Made by a program: the position numbers and the translations under genes. The notes beneath the pieces were generated by a model. It had not been told where the DNA came from. It did no database searches and was given only the letters and a program-made list of their open reading frames with translations. A stretch of 49,944 nucleotides of DNA, taken from NCBI GenBank assembly GCA_900317765.1, contig ONID01000013.1, positions 1-49,944 of the forward strand, read 5' to 3'. Of the stretch, positions 32,158 to 41,931 are shown piece by piece. Origin of the DNA: an uncultured Eubacteriales bacterium. Lineage in GTDB: Bacteria > Bacillota > Clostridia > Oscillospirales > Acutalibacteraceae. How positions within the stretch are numbered: position 1 is the stretch's first letter; every line of letters begins with the position of its first letter.

Positions 32158-33084
32158 TTGGAATTCAATCATATTCCGGTGCTGTTTGAAGAGACTATCG
32201 CTTCGCTCGACGTCAGGTCTGACGGAATCTACGTCGACTGTACTGCGGGCGGAGGCAATCACAGCGCCGCCATATTGCAGCGTCTGGGAGAAAACGGCAG
32301 GCTGATCTGCCTTGACCGGGATCCCGACGCAATCGCTGCCGTCACAGCCAGATTTTCGGGCGACGGCAGGGTAAGCGTGATACGCACGAGATACAGCGAG
32401 ATCGGCAACGTGCTCGCTGAGCTGGGAATTTCCGCCGTTGACGGAATCCTGATGGACATCGGCGTATCTTCGCATCAGGTGGACACCGCGGAACGCGGCT
32501 TCTCTTTTCACAAGGACGCTCCGCTCGATATGCGGATGAGTCAGGACGGAGTGACAGCCGCTGATCTCTGCAATACAATGACGTGGCAGCAGCTCGCTGA
32601 GATATTCTCCCGGTACGGTGAGGAAAAATTCTCGGTGCGCATAGCCAAGGCGATCTGTTCAGCGCGACAGGACAAGCCGATTGCGACCACATTCGAGCTT
32701 GCGGACATTATTTCCGGAGCGGTTCCGGCAGCGGCAAAACGCGCCGGACATCCCGCCCGAAAGGTATTCCAGGCGCTGCGAATAGCGGTCAATGACGAAT
32801 TAGGCGAACTCGAACGCGGACTTCAGAGCGCGTTTGAATGTCTGAAGCCCGAGGGAAGGCTTTCGGTGATCACCTTCCATTCCCTCGAGGACAGGATAGT
32901 CAAGCAGACCATGGCGAAATGGTGCGAAGGCTGCACCTGCCCGCCGGAATTCCCGGTGTGCGTCTGCGGCAACAAGCCCCGTGCACGTCTGCTCCACAGA
33001 AAGCCGGTAGTGCCTTCTGAGGAAGAGCTTAAACGCAATCCGCGCAGCAGGAGCAGCAAGCTGCGGACATGCATCAGGCTGTGA
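32158..33084 (+). CDS. rsmH: 16S rRNA (cytosine-1402-N4)-methyltransferase
   Basis: A 308-aa SAM-dependent methyltransferase (MraW) that modifies C1402 of 16S rRNA. Landmarks are the EFNHIPVLFEETI start, the SAM site VDCTAGGGNHSAAIL, the GILMDIGVSSHQVD block, RVFQAL-like KVFQALRIAVNDEL, and the C-terminal CICxGxKP-type cysteine cluster CTCPPEFPVCVCGNKPRA. The TTG at 32158 is preferred as the start. It aligns with the Met that begins other RsmH proteins and has GAGGTG six bases upstream, whereas the GTG nine bases earlier has poorer spacing. It has its usual place after mraZ. Confidence 0.94.
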   Translation: MEFNHIPVLFEETIASLDVRSDGIYVDCTAGGGNHSAAILQRLGENGRLICLDRDPDAIAAVTARFSGDGRVSVIRTRYSEIGNVLAELGISAVDGILMDIGVSSHQVDTAERGFSFHKDAPLDMRMSQDGVTAADLCNTMTWQQLAEIFSRYGEEKFSVRIAKAICSARQDKPIATTFELADIISGAVPAAAKRAGHPARKVFQALRIAVNDELGELERGLQSAFECLKPEGRLSVITFHSLEDRIVKQTMAKWCEGCTCPPEFPVCVCGNKPRARLLHRKPVVPSEEELKRNPRSRSSKLRTCIRL

Positions 33085-33152
33085 TGATCGGTTTCAAAAA
33101 AACAACAATATCAGATACTAAAAAAATTTACAAGCAACAGGGGGACGACAGT

Positions 33153-33650
33153 ATGGTAGAACTTAACGGAAGCAACGCATATAAAATGCGCTATGAAGAC
33201 GGCACAGCGGAGAAAAAGAAAAAACAACAGCCCAAGGTGCCTGCAAAGAAGCACATCCGACCCAATATGACAGTCAAGCTGAACCGAAAAAAGGAAAGAA
33301 AACAGGTTCTTGCCCGCAAGCCTGCGATGAAAAAGGGCAGGACTCTCGGCGATGGAGAGATCCGTCTGCTTTTTGCCGGCGGCTTTGCCTTCTGCGTAAT
33401 GATCGCATTCTTTGCCTTTACCATGCGCTGCAACGCAACGAATAATGAGCTGGCGAACATACTCAAGGAAAAAGAAAGTAAACTCGCTGTTCTCAAGAGT
33501 GATTATTCCAGTCTTGTCGTAATCCGTGACAATGATTTATCCGACGAGGAGATTGAAGAATACGCGGAAAAGAATTTGGGTATGCAGAAAAAAGACAGCC
33601 ATCAGATGAAATGGTTTGAAGTAAGCTGGGGCGACGATTTTGACGACTGA
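33153..33650 (+). CDS. ftsL: cell division protein FtsL-like
   Basis: A 165-aa bitopic membrane protein with the FtsL plan. A long basic cytoplasmic tail (about 1-70, runs of Lys/Arg) leads to one membrane segment (about 78-98, FAGGFAFCVMIAFFAFTM). A short extracellular coiled coil follows (about 100-130, with heptad-like Leu spacing), ending in EEIEEYAEKNLGMQKKD. FtsL joins FtsQ/DivIB and DivIC and activates the FtsW-PBP pair at the septum. The sequence is weakly conserved, so the call rests on topology, the YAEKNLGM motif and position between rsmH and the PBP gene. The start at 33153 has GGGGGA seven bases upstream. Confidence 0.85.
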   Translation: MVELNGSNAYKMRYEDGTAEKKKKQQPKVPAKKHIRPNMTVKLNRKKERKQVLARKPAMKKGRTLGDGEIRLLFAGGFAFCVMIAFFAFTMRCNATNNELANILKEKESKLAVLKSDYSSLVVIRDNDLSDEEIEEYAEKNLGMQKKDSHQMKWFEVSWGDDFDD

Positions 33651-33778
33651 GCTTTATGTTCTCGTGCAAAAAAATCCTGTTTCAGTCTCATACGGGCATA
33701 CTTTCATGGATAATACAATAAATATTCTATAGGGCGTTTGCATGATACAAGGATTTTCATTCGCCTGTTTTTCGGCGT

Positions 33779-33810
33779 GAGAGTTGAGATCTTTTCTTGA
33801 CTCTCGTTTT
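33779..33810 (+). terminator. weak hairpin with T-run between ftsL and the PBP gene
   Basis: GAGAGT (33779-33784) pairs with ACTCTC (33800-33805), with wobble pairs inside, followed by TTTT. It may reduce read-through into the PBP gene. Confidence 0.45.
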
Positions 33811-33842
33811 AGTTGAAAGCGGAAATTTATGGAGGTACCGAT

Positions 33843-36311
33843 TTGATTAAAAGAATACAATCATTCATTACACGATATTTCAGACGGTATAAGAGGTTAG
33901 ACAAGTTTTCCGCAAGATTTACCGTGCTGACGGCTCTGATCGGATTGTTTGTCATGGCGTTGTTTTTCAATCTTTTCAGACTTATGGTGTTTGAGAAGGA
34001 TAAGAATCAGCAGGAAGCGGCTTCACAGCAGCTGAAAACGACGACATTGCCGGCCAACAGAGGCACTATATTTGACAAGAACGGCGATCCGCTTGTACAA
34101 AGCGCATCTGCATGGGTGGTCATGCTGGAACCCAAAACCATGCGCGAACATTACAGTACATCGGAACATGAGGAAATCTGTCATAAGATTGCCGAATTCA
34201 CAGGCATGAAGTACGAAACGGTTCTGGAAAGAAGCCAAAAAAATTCCAATACGGTCAAGCTGACCAAAAAAGCCGACAAAGAACAGAAGGATAAGCTGAA
34301 CGCATATATCTACCGCGACGTTTATGTGACGCAGGTGGAAGTAAAAGATGAGGAAGGCAAATCACACAAGGAAGACAAAATCTTCTTTACCGAGCAGATA
34401 TTGGCGGGAGAATACCCGGAGCTGACGGTCAAAAAAAATGCCGGGAATCCGGATGAATTTGATGCGGTGTACTGGAAGGAAAAAGAACTCGAACATGAGG
34501 AAAAATACCAGTATATCAAGGGCGTTACCCTTCAGAAGGATACAAACAGGTATTACTTCCACAATAACCCTATTGCGACAAACGTGATAGGATATACCAA
34601 TTTTGACAACGAAGGCTCGGTGGGTATCGAGAGCTATTACGACAGTTACCTCAAAGGCGTTGACGGCAAGGAGATTACCGCAAAGAATTCCAAGGGCGGT
34701 GAAATGCCGTTTGATTACAAGGAGAACGTCACCAAGGCGATTGACGGTGACAATATTACTCTGACCATCGACGCCAAAATAGAGTCGATACTTGAAAAAT
34801 ACCTTCGTCAGGCAGTGGAAGACAACGATGTGCAGAATCACGCCGCCGGCATCATCATGGACGTCAACACGGGCGCGATACTGGCCATGGCGACCATGCC
34901 CGACTATGACCCGGCGAATTACCAGATCATTACCGATCCCGCGGCGCTCAAAAGGATTGCCGCCATTGAGGATGAAGAAGAGAAGAATAAGGCGACACTC
35001 GAAGCGCAGCAGGACCAGTGGCGGAACAAGGCCGTCAATGACGCCTATGAACCCGGCTCGGTTTTCAAACCGATCACCATGTCTTCGGCTCTGGAAGAGG
35101 GCGTTGCCACGATGAACGACACATTTGACTGCAAGGGCTTTCATCTGGTCGGCAAAAGAAAGGTCAAATGTGCCAAGACCAACGGTCACGGTCACGAAAC
35201 CCTGACCGAGGCGATGATGAATTCCTGCAATCCGGCTCTGATGGAACTGGGCGAGCGTCTGGGAAAAACCAACTTCTCCAAGTATTTTAAATCGTATGGT
35301 CTTACGGCTGCCACCGGCATAGATCTTCCCGGCGAATCGTCCGGTATGTATCATCCGGAGAATGAAATGACCGATCTCGATCTGGCGATATCTTCGTTCG
35401 GTCAGTCCATGACCCTCACACCGATACAGGTGATCACGGCTATGTCTGCCGTTGTCAATGGCGGTTACCTGCTGAAGCCGTATGTGGTGGATAATATCAC
35501 GGATGCCAACGGCAATATCGTCAAGAGCAATACCAAAACCGTGAGACGGCAGGTCATTTCCGAGGAAACGTCAGCCAAGATGCGCACGATCCTCGAAGCC
35601 ACCGCCAACAAGGGCGGAACGGCTCACAATGTCTACCTCCCGGGATACCGCATAGGCGGCAAGACGGGAACATCCGAAAAAATAGCCAAGCAGGCCAATA
35701 CCAAGAGCACCAAGAAGCTGTATGTCGCGTCCTTCTGCGGCATTGCCCCGATAGACGATCCCGAGGTCGCGGTGCTCATCGTGCTCGATGAGCCGGAGGG
35801 AAAGAGACACAGCGGCGGTTCCATTGCAGCGCCGGTGGTTCGCGGAATATTCAGCGAACTGCTGCCCTATCTCGGCGTCGACACCATCTATTCCGAGGAA
35901 GACCAGCGGCTGATGGATACCTTTGTGCCCAATGTCGAGGGACACAGCCTGGAGGAAGCGAAGGATGAGCTGGAAAAGAAGGGCTTTGATGTGAGGATCA
36001 TCGGCGACGGCGATAAGGTGGCAACCCAGATTCCCGCCGGCGGCAAGACGGCGCCCAAGTCCTGCACGGTTGTGCTCAACACCGATTCCACCGGCGAAGT
36101 GCCGACGACTACCGTTCCCGATCTTATCGGTCTATCCCCCTCAAAGGTGGCATATGCCGTTAAGAACAAAAATCTCAATATCAGATATGCGGGCACGGGA
36201 TATGACAGCACAAGCGGACTTTCCAGAACGCAGGATATTCCCGCGGGAAGCGTCGTGGAAGAAGGAACGGTTGTCACGGTGGAATTCACTGTTGACGGTA
36301 TAAACGACTGA
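33843..36311 (+). CDS. class B penicillin-binding protein with two PASTA domains (FtsI/SpoVD group)
   Basis: An 822-aa division transpeptidase. A short cytoplasmic start and one membrane helix (about 30-52) are followed by the pedestal domain and the transpeptidase domain. The transpeptidase has SVFK (Ser406-Lys409), SCN (461-463) and KTGTS (607-611), and two PASTA domains follow (about 695-755 and 760-820). It cross-links septal peptidoglycan together with the SEDS polymerase FtsW, present downstream. The pedestal carries a charged insertion of about 65 residues near 140-225 compared with the usual family spacing. The start is TTG at 33843, six bases after GGAGGT. It may be pbpB or spoVD; two PASTA domains favour a general division role, but this cannot be settled. 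Confidence 0.93.
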   Translation: MIKRIQSFITRYFRRYKRLDKFSARFTVLTALIGLFVMALFFNLFRLMVFEKDKNQQEAASQQLKTTTLPANRGTIFDKNGDPLVQSASAWVVMLEPKTMREHYSTSEHEEICHKIAEFTGMKYETVLERSQKNSNTVKLTKKADKEQKDKLNAYIYRDVYVTQVEVKDEEGKSHKEDKIFFTEQILAGEYPELTVKKNAGNPDEFDAVYWKEKELEHEEKYQYIKGVTLQKDTNRYYFHNNPIATNVIGYTNFDNEGSVGIESYYDSYLKGVDGKEITAKNSKGGEMPFDYKENVTKAIDGDNITLTIDAKIESILEKYLRQAVEDNDVQNHAAGIIMDVNTGAILAMATMPDYDPANYQIITDPAALKRIAAIEDEEEKNKATLEAQQDQWRNKAVNDAYEPGSVFKPITMSSALEEGVATMNDTFDCKGFHLVGKRKVKCAKTNGHGHETLTEAMMNSCNPALMELGERLGKTNFSKYFKSYGLTAATGIDLPGESSGMYHPENEMTDLDLAISSFGQSMTLTPIQVITAMSAVVNGGYLLKPYVVDNITDANGNIVKSNTKTVRRQVISEETSAKMRTILEATANKGGTAHNVYLPGYRIGGKTGTSEKIAKQANTKSTKKLYVASFCGIAPIDDPEVAVLIVLDEPEGKRHSGGSIAAPVVRGIFSELLPYLGVDTIYSEEDQRLMDTFVPNVEGHSLEEAKDELEKKGFDVRIIGDGDKVATQIPAGGKTAPKSCTVVLNTDSTGEVPTTTVPDLIGLSPSKVAYAVKNKNLNIRYAGTGYDSTSGLSRTQDIPAGSVVEEGTVVTVEFTVDGIND

Positions 36312-36374
36312 TACGCTGCTATACTATAATGCGATCATCATTCGCAAACAGGATCTTATTTCAAAGGGATGAAA

Positions 36375-37823
36375 ATGACAATGCTGCTTAAAGAAATCAT
36401 GAACGGCATCCATTATACAGGCAATCTGACAGACTGTGAGATCACCGATCTCACTTCGGATTCAAGAAAGGTCTCGGAGGGCGTCGTATTTGTCTGCATC
36501 AAGGGTTTGAACAGCGACGGACACAATTTTGCGCAGGCGGCAGCTGCGAACGGCGCTTCCGCTGTCATCTGCGAGCGCGATCTCGGGCTTGCCAACCAGC
36601 TGATGGTGGATTCTACCCGCGAAGCATTCGCCGCTATGTGCGAAAACTTCATGGGTCATCCGCTGCAAAAACTGAAGCTGATAGGCGTGACGGGAACCAA
36701 CGGCAAGACTTCCACCACCTTCATCACAAAACAGGTGCTGGAAAGAAGCGGTCACAAATGCGGTCTGATCGGCACCATTCAGAATATGATCGGCGATGAG
36801 GTGCTTCATACGGAATTCACCACGCCCGATACCTACGAACTTCACAGCCTGTTTGCGAGAATGGCTGCGGCGGAATGTGAATTCGTGGTGATGGAGGTTT
36901 CGTCCCATGCCCTGGAACAGGGACGCGTCGCCGGTCTGCATTTCGCATCCGCCTGTTTTACCAATCTCAGTGAGGATCACCTCGATTTTCACGGGACCAT
37001 GGAAGCCTATTTCGGTGCAAAAGCCAAGCTCTTTGCCATGACCGACTGCGCCATCATCAATATCGACGACGAATGGGGCAACAAGCTGCGTATCAGCGAC
37101 GATGTGGAGCTGATCACCTACGGCATCGACAACGACCTTGCCGATATTACGGCGAGAAATGTAGAATTTTTTGCTGACGGCGTGGGCTTTACGCTCTGCG
37201 CAATGGGACAGGAATTCAGGGTCAAGGTTCCCACTCCCGGCAGATTTTCGGCATACAACGCCCTCAGTGCCGCCGGGTGCGCACTGGCTGCGGGAGCGTC
37301 CCCCGATCGCGTCGCTGAAGCCCTCAACCGTTCCACAGGCATCAAGGGAAGAGCCGAGGTCTTCCCGACAGGACGCGATTTCACCATCATTCTCGATTAC
37401 GCGCACACGCCCGACGGTGTGGAGAATATTTTAAGCTCCATGCGGGCGGTCTCCAAGGGAAGACTTGTGTCCCTGCTGGGCTGCGGCGGCGACCGCGATC
37501 CCTATAAGCGTCCCCTCATGGGAGAGGCAGCCGCAAGGCTATCGGACTTTGTCATTGTCACCTCCGACAATCCCCGTACCGAGGACCCGGAGGAGATCAT
37601 CCGTCAGATTCTTCCCGGCGTGGAGGAACACGATACCCCCTACACCGTGATCGTCAACCGCCGCGAAGCCATGAAATACGCGGTGGAACACGCGCAGCCG
37701 GGAGATGTGATAGTGATGGCAGGCAAAGGCCATGAGGATTATCAGATCATCGGCAAGGTGAAAGTCCACTTTGACGAGCGTGAGGTTCTCAGAGAAATCT
37801 TTGATTCACTTGACATGCAGTAA
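36375..37823 (+). CDS. murE: UDP-N-acetylmuramoyl-L-alanyl-D-glutamate--2,6-diaminopimelate ligase
   Basis: A 482-aa Mur ligase that adds the third stem-peptide residue. It has the ATP loop GTNGKTS (about 107-113), the substrate-site TTPDTYELH, the LSEDHLDFHGTM stretch, DYAHTPDGVENIL, and the selectivity motif DNPR (398-401). DNPR marks meso-diaminopimelate ligases rather than lysine ligases, so the organism should have DAP-type peptidoglycan. The ATG at 36375 has AAAGGG six bases upstream; an ATG six bases earlier abuts the site. It is 63 bp after the PBP gene and 17 bp before murF. Confidence 0.95.
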   Translation: MTMLLKEIMNGIHYTGNLTDCEITDLTSDSRKVSEGVVFVCIKGLNSDGHNFAQAAAANGASAVICERDLGLANQLMVDSTREAFAAMCENFMGHPLQKLKLIGVTGTNGKTSTTFITKQVLERSGHKCGLIGTIQNMIGDEVLHTEFTTPDTYELHSLFARMAAAECEFVVMEVSSHALEQGRVAGLHFASACFTNLSEDHLDFHGTMEAYFGAKAKLFAMTDCAIINIDDEWGNKLRISDDVELITYGIDNDLADITARNVEFFADGVGFTLCAMGQEFRVKVPTPGRFSAYNALSAAGCALAAGASPDRVAEALNRSTGIKGRAEVFPTGRDFTIILDYAHTPDGVENILSSMRAVSKGRLVSLLGCGGDRDPYKRPLMGEAAARLSDFVIVTSDNPRTEDPEEIIRQILPGVEEHDTPYTVIVNRREAMKYAVEHAQPGDVIVMAGKGHEDYQIIGKVKVHFDEREVLREIFDSLDMQ

Positions 37824-37840
37824 AGGGTGATATATTATAT

Positions 37841-39211
37841 ATGGATAGCATGAAATTGACAGAGGTAGCTTCCGCATTGGGCGTTGATCCTTCGGAGTAT
37901 CCTGACAGAGAGATCACCAATGTAACGCTCGACAGCCGCGAGGTGAATGAGGGTTCGCTCTTCATAGCCGTCAAAGGCGACCGTTTCGACGCGCATGACT
38001 TTGTACCGGATGTTCTTGCCAAAGGAGCAGCCGCGGCGGTTTGTCAGCGGCAGATTGACGGCGCGGAGCGGGACAGGGTGATCTGTGTTCCCGATACCCG
38101 TCTTGCGCTGCTGGCACTCGCAAAGTATTACCGGTCAAAGTTTGACATTCCCGTGGTGGGACTCACCGGCTCGGTAGGCAAGACCACCACCAAGGAAATG
38201 GTGGCGGCGGTGCTTTCGCAGAAGTACAAAACGCTGGCCACACAGGGCAATTTCAACAACGAGATAGGTCTGCCGAAGATGTGCTTCAAGCTCGACAGCA
38301 GCTACGAGGCGGCGGTCTTTGAAATGGGCATGAGCGGTTTCGGGGAGATCAGCCGTCTGACCGATACAGCCCGTCCCACGGTAGGCATTATCACCAACAT
38401 CGGCGTGTCCCACATAGAAATGCTCGGCTCACGCGAGGGAATACTCAAGGCAAAGATGGAGATTCTTGAGGGAATGTCTTCCTCCGCTCCGCTGATCATC
38501 AACGGCGACAACGATCTTCTTCCCAAAGGGGTCAAGGGAATTCCGAACCCGGTGGTTGTTTGCGGAATATCCTGCCAGAAAGCCGATTGCCGTGCTGAGA
38601 ATATCAAGCAGAGTCAGGACTCCATGAGCTTTGTCATCAACTTCCGCGGCTCACGTTATCCGGTGGTGCTTCCCGCGGTGGGAATGCACAACGTCTACAA
38701 CGCCTGCATCGCCTTTGCCTGCGGAATGCTGCTTGACGTCTCGCCTGAACAGGCTGTCAAGGGGCTTTCGGAGTACGTTCCCACCGGAATGCGTCAGAAG
38801 ATTGTCAGACGCGGCGGTATCACCGTGATCGAGGACTGCTACAACGCAAGCCCTGATTCCATCAAGGCGTCGCTGAGGGTGCTGCGCGATCTGGACTGCG
38901 CACGCAGGATTGCTGTGCTGGGAGATATGAAGGAACTGGGCAGCTATTCCCGCACCGCCCATCTGGAATGCGGCGCAGCGGCTGCCGAGAACGGCATGGA
39001 TGTGCTGCTTGCATACGGTCCCGAGGCCAAAGCCTATATCGAGGGAGCAGAGGGCGCGATTCCGACGGCGCTTCACTTTGACAGCAAGCAGGCGCTTGTG
39101 CTGAAGCTCTGTGCCATGCTGCAGGAGGGCGACGCAGTTCTCTTCAAGGCAAGCCGCGCCATGAAGTTAGAGGAAGTCATTGAATCGGTTTATGAAGTAA
39201 TCGCCGGTTAA
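37841..39211 (+). CDS. murF: UDP-N-acetylmuramoyl-tripeptide--D-alanyl-D-alanine ligase
   Basis: A 456-aa Mur ligase that adds D-Ala-D-Ala to UDP-MurNAc-tripeptide. The N-terminal domain has NVTLDSREVNEGSLFIAVKG, the ATP loop is GSVGKTTT (110-117), and the central domain shows GNFNNEIGLP, EMGMSGFGEI and the ASPDSIKASL stretch near the C-terminal domain. The start ATG follows an AAAGGGTGAT site. It is close behind murE and 50 bp before mraY, in the standard order. Confidence 0.95.
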   Translation: MDSMKLTEVASALGVDPSEYPDREITNVTLDSREVNEGSLFIAVKGDRFDAHDFVPDVLAKGAAAAVCQRQIDGAERDRVICVPDTRLALLALAKYYRSKFDIPVVGLTGSVGKTTTKEMVAAVLSQKYKTLATQGNFNNEIGLPKMCFKLDSSYEAAVFEMGMSGFGEISRLTDTARPTVGIITNIGVSHIEMLGSREGILKAKMEILEGMSSSAPLIINGDNDLLPKGVKGIPNPVVVCGISCQKADCRAENIKQSQDSMSFVINFRGSRYPVVLPAVGMHNVYNACIAFACGMLLDVSPEQAVKGLSEYVPTGMRQKIVRRGGITVIEDCYNASPDSIKASLRVLRDLDCARRIAVLGDMKELGSYSRTAHLECGAAAAENGMDVLLAYGPEAKAYIEGAEGAIPTALHFDSKQALVLKLCAMLQEGDAVLFKASRAMKLEEVIESVYEVIAG

Positions 39212-39261
39212 CCGTATGATCCGGCGTGAATCTGAGCAAAAAATAAGGATGGTAATTACAA

Positions 39262-40287
39262 ATGACACAGGAATTAATCAGTCTGCTGGCATCGGGAATT
39301 TCTTTCGGCGTAACAGCCGCTCTGGGCAAAAAGGTGATACCGTGGCTCCATAAGCTCAAATACGGTCAGACCATCAAGGAGATAGGCCCCAAATGGCACG
39401 AGAAGAAACAGGGTACTCCCACCATGGGCGGAATTATGTTTATCGCAGGCATTCTGCTCTCTATGCTCATATGCCTGCCGCTGTATTACTATCTCAGAAG
39501 CAGCGGTTCGTTTGAATCCAGCTATGAGGACGCCACCAGCTATTGGGTGAGGATCATCGCCGGAGTGCTCATGGCTGCGATGTTCGGCGCTGTCGGATTC
39601 CTTGACGATTACATCAAGGTGGTCAAAAAGCAGAATGACGGACTGACGCCGGGGCAGAAGATGATCTTCATGACCCTGATCAGCGGCGCATTTCTCACCA
39701 CGCTTGCACTGAGCGGCGACGCGACGGTGACGACCATCCCCTTCTGCACCAACGATGTGAATGTGGGCTTCTGGTTTTATCCCATCTCGCTGATCATGAT
39801 TGTGGGATTTGTCAACGCTGTCAATCTTACCGACGGAATAGACGGTCTTTGTTCATCGGTGACATTCTTTGCGGCGATTGTGTTTATCGTTATCGCAGGA
39901 ATGCATAATATGTTTGGCATGAGCATTTTTGCCGCGGCGGTCGCGGGAGGATGTCTCGGCTTCCTGGTCTGGAATTTCTTCCCGGCCAAGGTCTTCATGG
40001 GCGACACAGGTTCCCTGTTCCTGGGCGGACTCTTCTGCGCCATGGCTTACGGTGTGAATATGCCAATACTCATTCCGCTTGTGGGTATAATATATCTGTG
40101 TGAAGCCGGCTCTGTCATGCTTCAGGTTGCCTACTTCAAGGCGACACACGGCAAGAGAATATTCAAGATGAGCCCGATTCACCATCACTTTGAGATGAGC
40201 GGATGGAGCGAGGTCAAGATCGTCTGGGTATTCAGTGTCATTACCCTTATCGCGGGAGTTGCTGCGGTGGCTCTTTCGATAGCTTGA
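39262..40287 (+). CDS. mraY: phospho-N-acetylmuramoyl-pentapeptide transferase
   Basis: A 341-aa polytopic enzyme with about ten membrane segments that attaches phospho-MurNAc-pentapeptide to undecaprenyl phosphate, forming lipid I. It shows the cytoplasmic KKQGTPTMGG block (48-57), the Asp pair in FLDDYIKV (113-120), NAVNLTDGIDGL, the catalytic FMGDTGSLFLGG region and the His-rich loop SPIHHHFEMSGWSE near the C-terminus. In most Firmicutes murD comes next; here it does not. Confidence 0.96.
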   Translation: MTQELISLLASGISFGVTAALGKKVIPWLHKLKYGQTIKEIGPKWHEKKQGTPTMGGIMFIAGILLSMLICLPLYYYLRSSGSFESSYEDATSYWVRIIAGVLMAAMFGAVGFLDDYIKVVKKQNDGLTPGQKMIFMTLISGAFLTTLALSGDATVTTIPFCTNDVNVGFWFYPISLIMIVGFVNAVNLTDGIDGLCSSVTFFAAIVFIVIAGMHNMFGMSIFAAAVAGGCLGFLVWNFFPAKVFMGDTGSLFLGGLFCAMAYGVNMPILIPLVGIIYLCEAGSVMLQVAYFKATHGKRIFKMSPIHHHFEMSGWSEVKIVWVFSVITLIAGVAAVALSIA

Positions 40288-40306
40288 GCTGTTATTGATC
40301 AACTGC

Positions 40307-40351
40307 GCGTGCGCTTTCCGGAGGAAACTGTCGCCTGCGGAACGCGCACGC
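40307..40351. other. stem-loop in the mraY-ftsW gap
   Basis: GCGTGCGC (40307-40314) and GCGCACGC (40344-40351) form a perfect 8-bp stem in the 185-bp gap where murD would normally sit. There is no T-run, so it is not a standard terminator, and I see no coding remnant. Confidence 0.4.
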
Positions 40352-40472
40352 ACAGGCACAATCGCCTTCCCGGAATATGGGAAGGATTTTTCCGACTTAT
40401 GAGACTTTTGCAGGATATTGCTTTCCACCCGGAATTTGTGGATCGGGTGCTTTGAGAAGGAGGATGAGGAAC

Positions 40473-41915
40473 ATGGATAATAAGTCAGCCGAAAAACGCA
40501 CGATGCGTTTCCAGGAGTCAACAAAGCAATTGCCCCCTGACGGCGAAGCTTCACAGTCGGTGGCGACGGGCAGTCAATTCAACGCTTTTATTGTCAGAAA
40601 ACTTGATAAACTGGGATTTGAAGCCGATTTCGGAAAAAAAGACCGGGAAAAGATTCCCCTGAAAAAACTCCCCAAACGTGCGTGGCACGGTGTGAAGGAG
40701 ATGGCATTCAACACGAGAAGCGTCATGCTGAACAAGACCATGGCGTATGACAAGCCGCTTTTCGTCCTTGTCATTGTGCTGGTGATTGTCGGATTTATCA
40801 TGATGTCTTCGGCGAGCTATGCATACGCCTACAGCAAGTATGGCAACAGCATGTATTTAATCAACAGGCAGCTCATTTTCATCATCATCGGAATACCGGC
40901 GATGATGCTCATCTCAACCATATCCCCCGATAAACTCAAGGGCAAAACGTCGTATATACTCTGGGCCATCTCCATAGCGCTGCTCATTGTGGTTCTCTTC
41001 AAAAAAGCAAAAAACGGCGTTCACCGTTGGATAGGCGTCGGTTCTCTCACCTTTCAGCCTTCTGAGATAGCCAAATTTACGGTTATTCTGGTGTGTGCCA
41101 CGTTTATTGCCTATCATTACAGGGAAATCAATGTGATGACCTACGGCAGTCTGAAGCGCAAACAGAAGGCGGCAAGAAGTAAGAGATACAGGTTTTTTTA
41201 TGGGCTGCACAGGAGCTTTATCACCGGCGTCTGGCCGTTTATGTGGAGAGTGTCGCCGATTCTCGTGCTGCTGGTATTGGAACCGCATCTTTCCTGCACC
41301 ATCATTATACTGCTGATCGTTGCCACGCTGATGCTCTTAGGAGGCACACGAAGGGAATACTTCATCACCCTGCTGGTACTGGCAGGCATAGCCGTTTATC
41401 TCATCGTTTTTCTCGGCGTTGTGCCTTACGGCAGGGCAAGAGTCGAGATGTGGCTCGATCCCTTTGCCGACGCCAAGGGCGACGGCTGGCAGACGGTGCA
41501 GTCGCTGTATGCCATCAGCTCGGGAGGCATCTTCGGAGCGGGATTCGGCAATTCGCGCCAGAAGTATATGTATATCGCCGAACCGCAGAACGACTTCGTC
41601 TTCGCCGTTGTCTGCGAAGAGGTCGGACTGGTCGGCGCTATCATTATCATACTCATATTTGTAGCCTTTATCTGGAGAGGCTTTGCTTTGAGCGTTGCGA
41701 ATCCGGACAGATTCCGCCGGTTTGTCGGCATCGGCATCACTTCGCAGATAGGTTACCAGATGCTGCTGAATATCGCCGTTGTCACCAACATGGTTCCCAA
41801 TACCGGCATAAGCCTTCCGTTCTTCAGCTACGGAGGAACGTCCATTCTTATGCTGCTTGCTGAAATCGGCGTGCTGCTGGCCATATCCCGAAGTTCGCCC
41901 AATAAGGTAATGTGA
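40473..41915 (+). CDS. ftsW: SEDS peptidoglycan polymerase FtsW
   Basis: A 480-aa SEDS glycosyltransferase with about ten membrane segments that polymerises septal glycan together with the class B PBP encoded upstream. Family motifs are GVHRWIGVGSLTFQPSEIAKF and the long extracellular loop with the catalytic-Asp region (MWLDPFADAKGDGWQTVQS), then FVFAVVCEEVGLVGA and NTGISLPFFSYGG. About 85 residues of hydrophilic cytoplasmic tail precede the first helix, longer than usual. The ATG at 40473 follows AAGGAGG by about nine bases. Confidence 0.94.
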   Translation: MDNKSAEKRTMRFQESTKQLPPDGEASQSVATGSQFNAFIVRKLDKLGFEADFGKKDREKIPLKKLPKRAWHGVKEMAFNTRSVMLNKTMAYDKPLFVLVIVLVIVGFIMMSSASYAYAYSKYGNSMYLINRQLIFIIIGIPAMMLISTISPDKLKGKTSYILWAISIALLIVVLFKKAKNGVHRWIGVGSLTFQPSEIAKFTVILVCATFIAYHYREINVMTYGSLKRKQKAARSKRYRFFYGLHRSFITGVWPFMWRVSPILVLLVLEPHLSCTIIILLIVATLMLLGGTRREYFITLLVLAGIAVYLIVFLGVVPYGRARVEMWLDPFADAKGDGWQTVQSLYAISSGGIFGAGFGNSRQKYMYIAEPQNDFVFAVVCEEVGLVGAIIIILIFVAFIWRGFALSVANPDRFRRFVGIGITSQIGYQMLLNIAVVTNMVPNTGISLPFFSYGGTSILMLLAEIGVLLAISRSSPNKVM

Positions 41916-41931
41916 AAGGAGCAGATCATTT

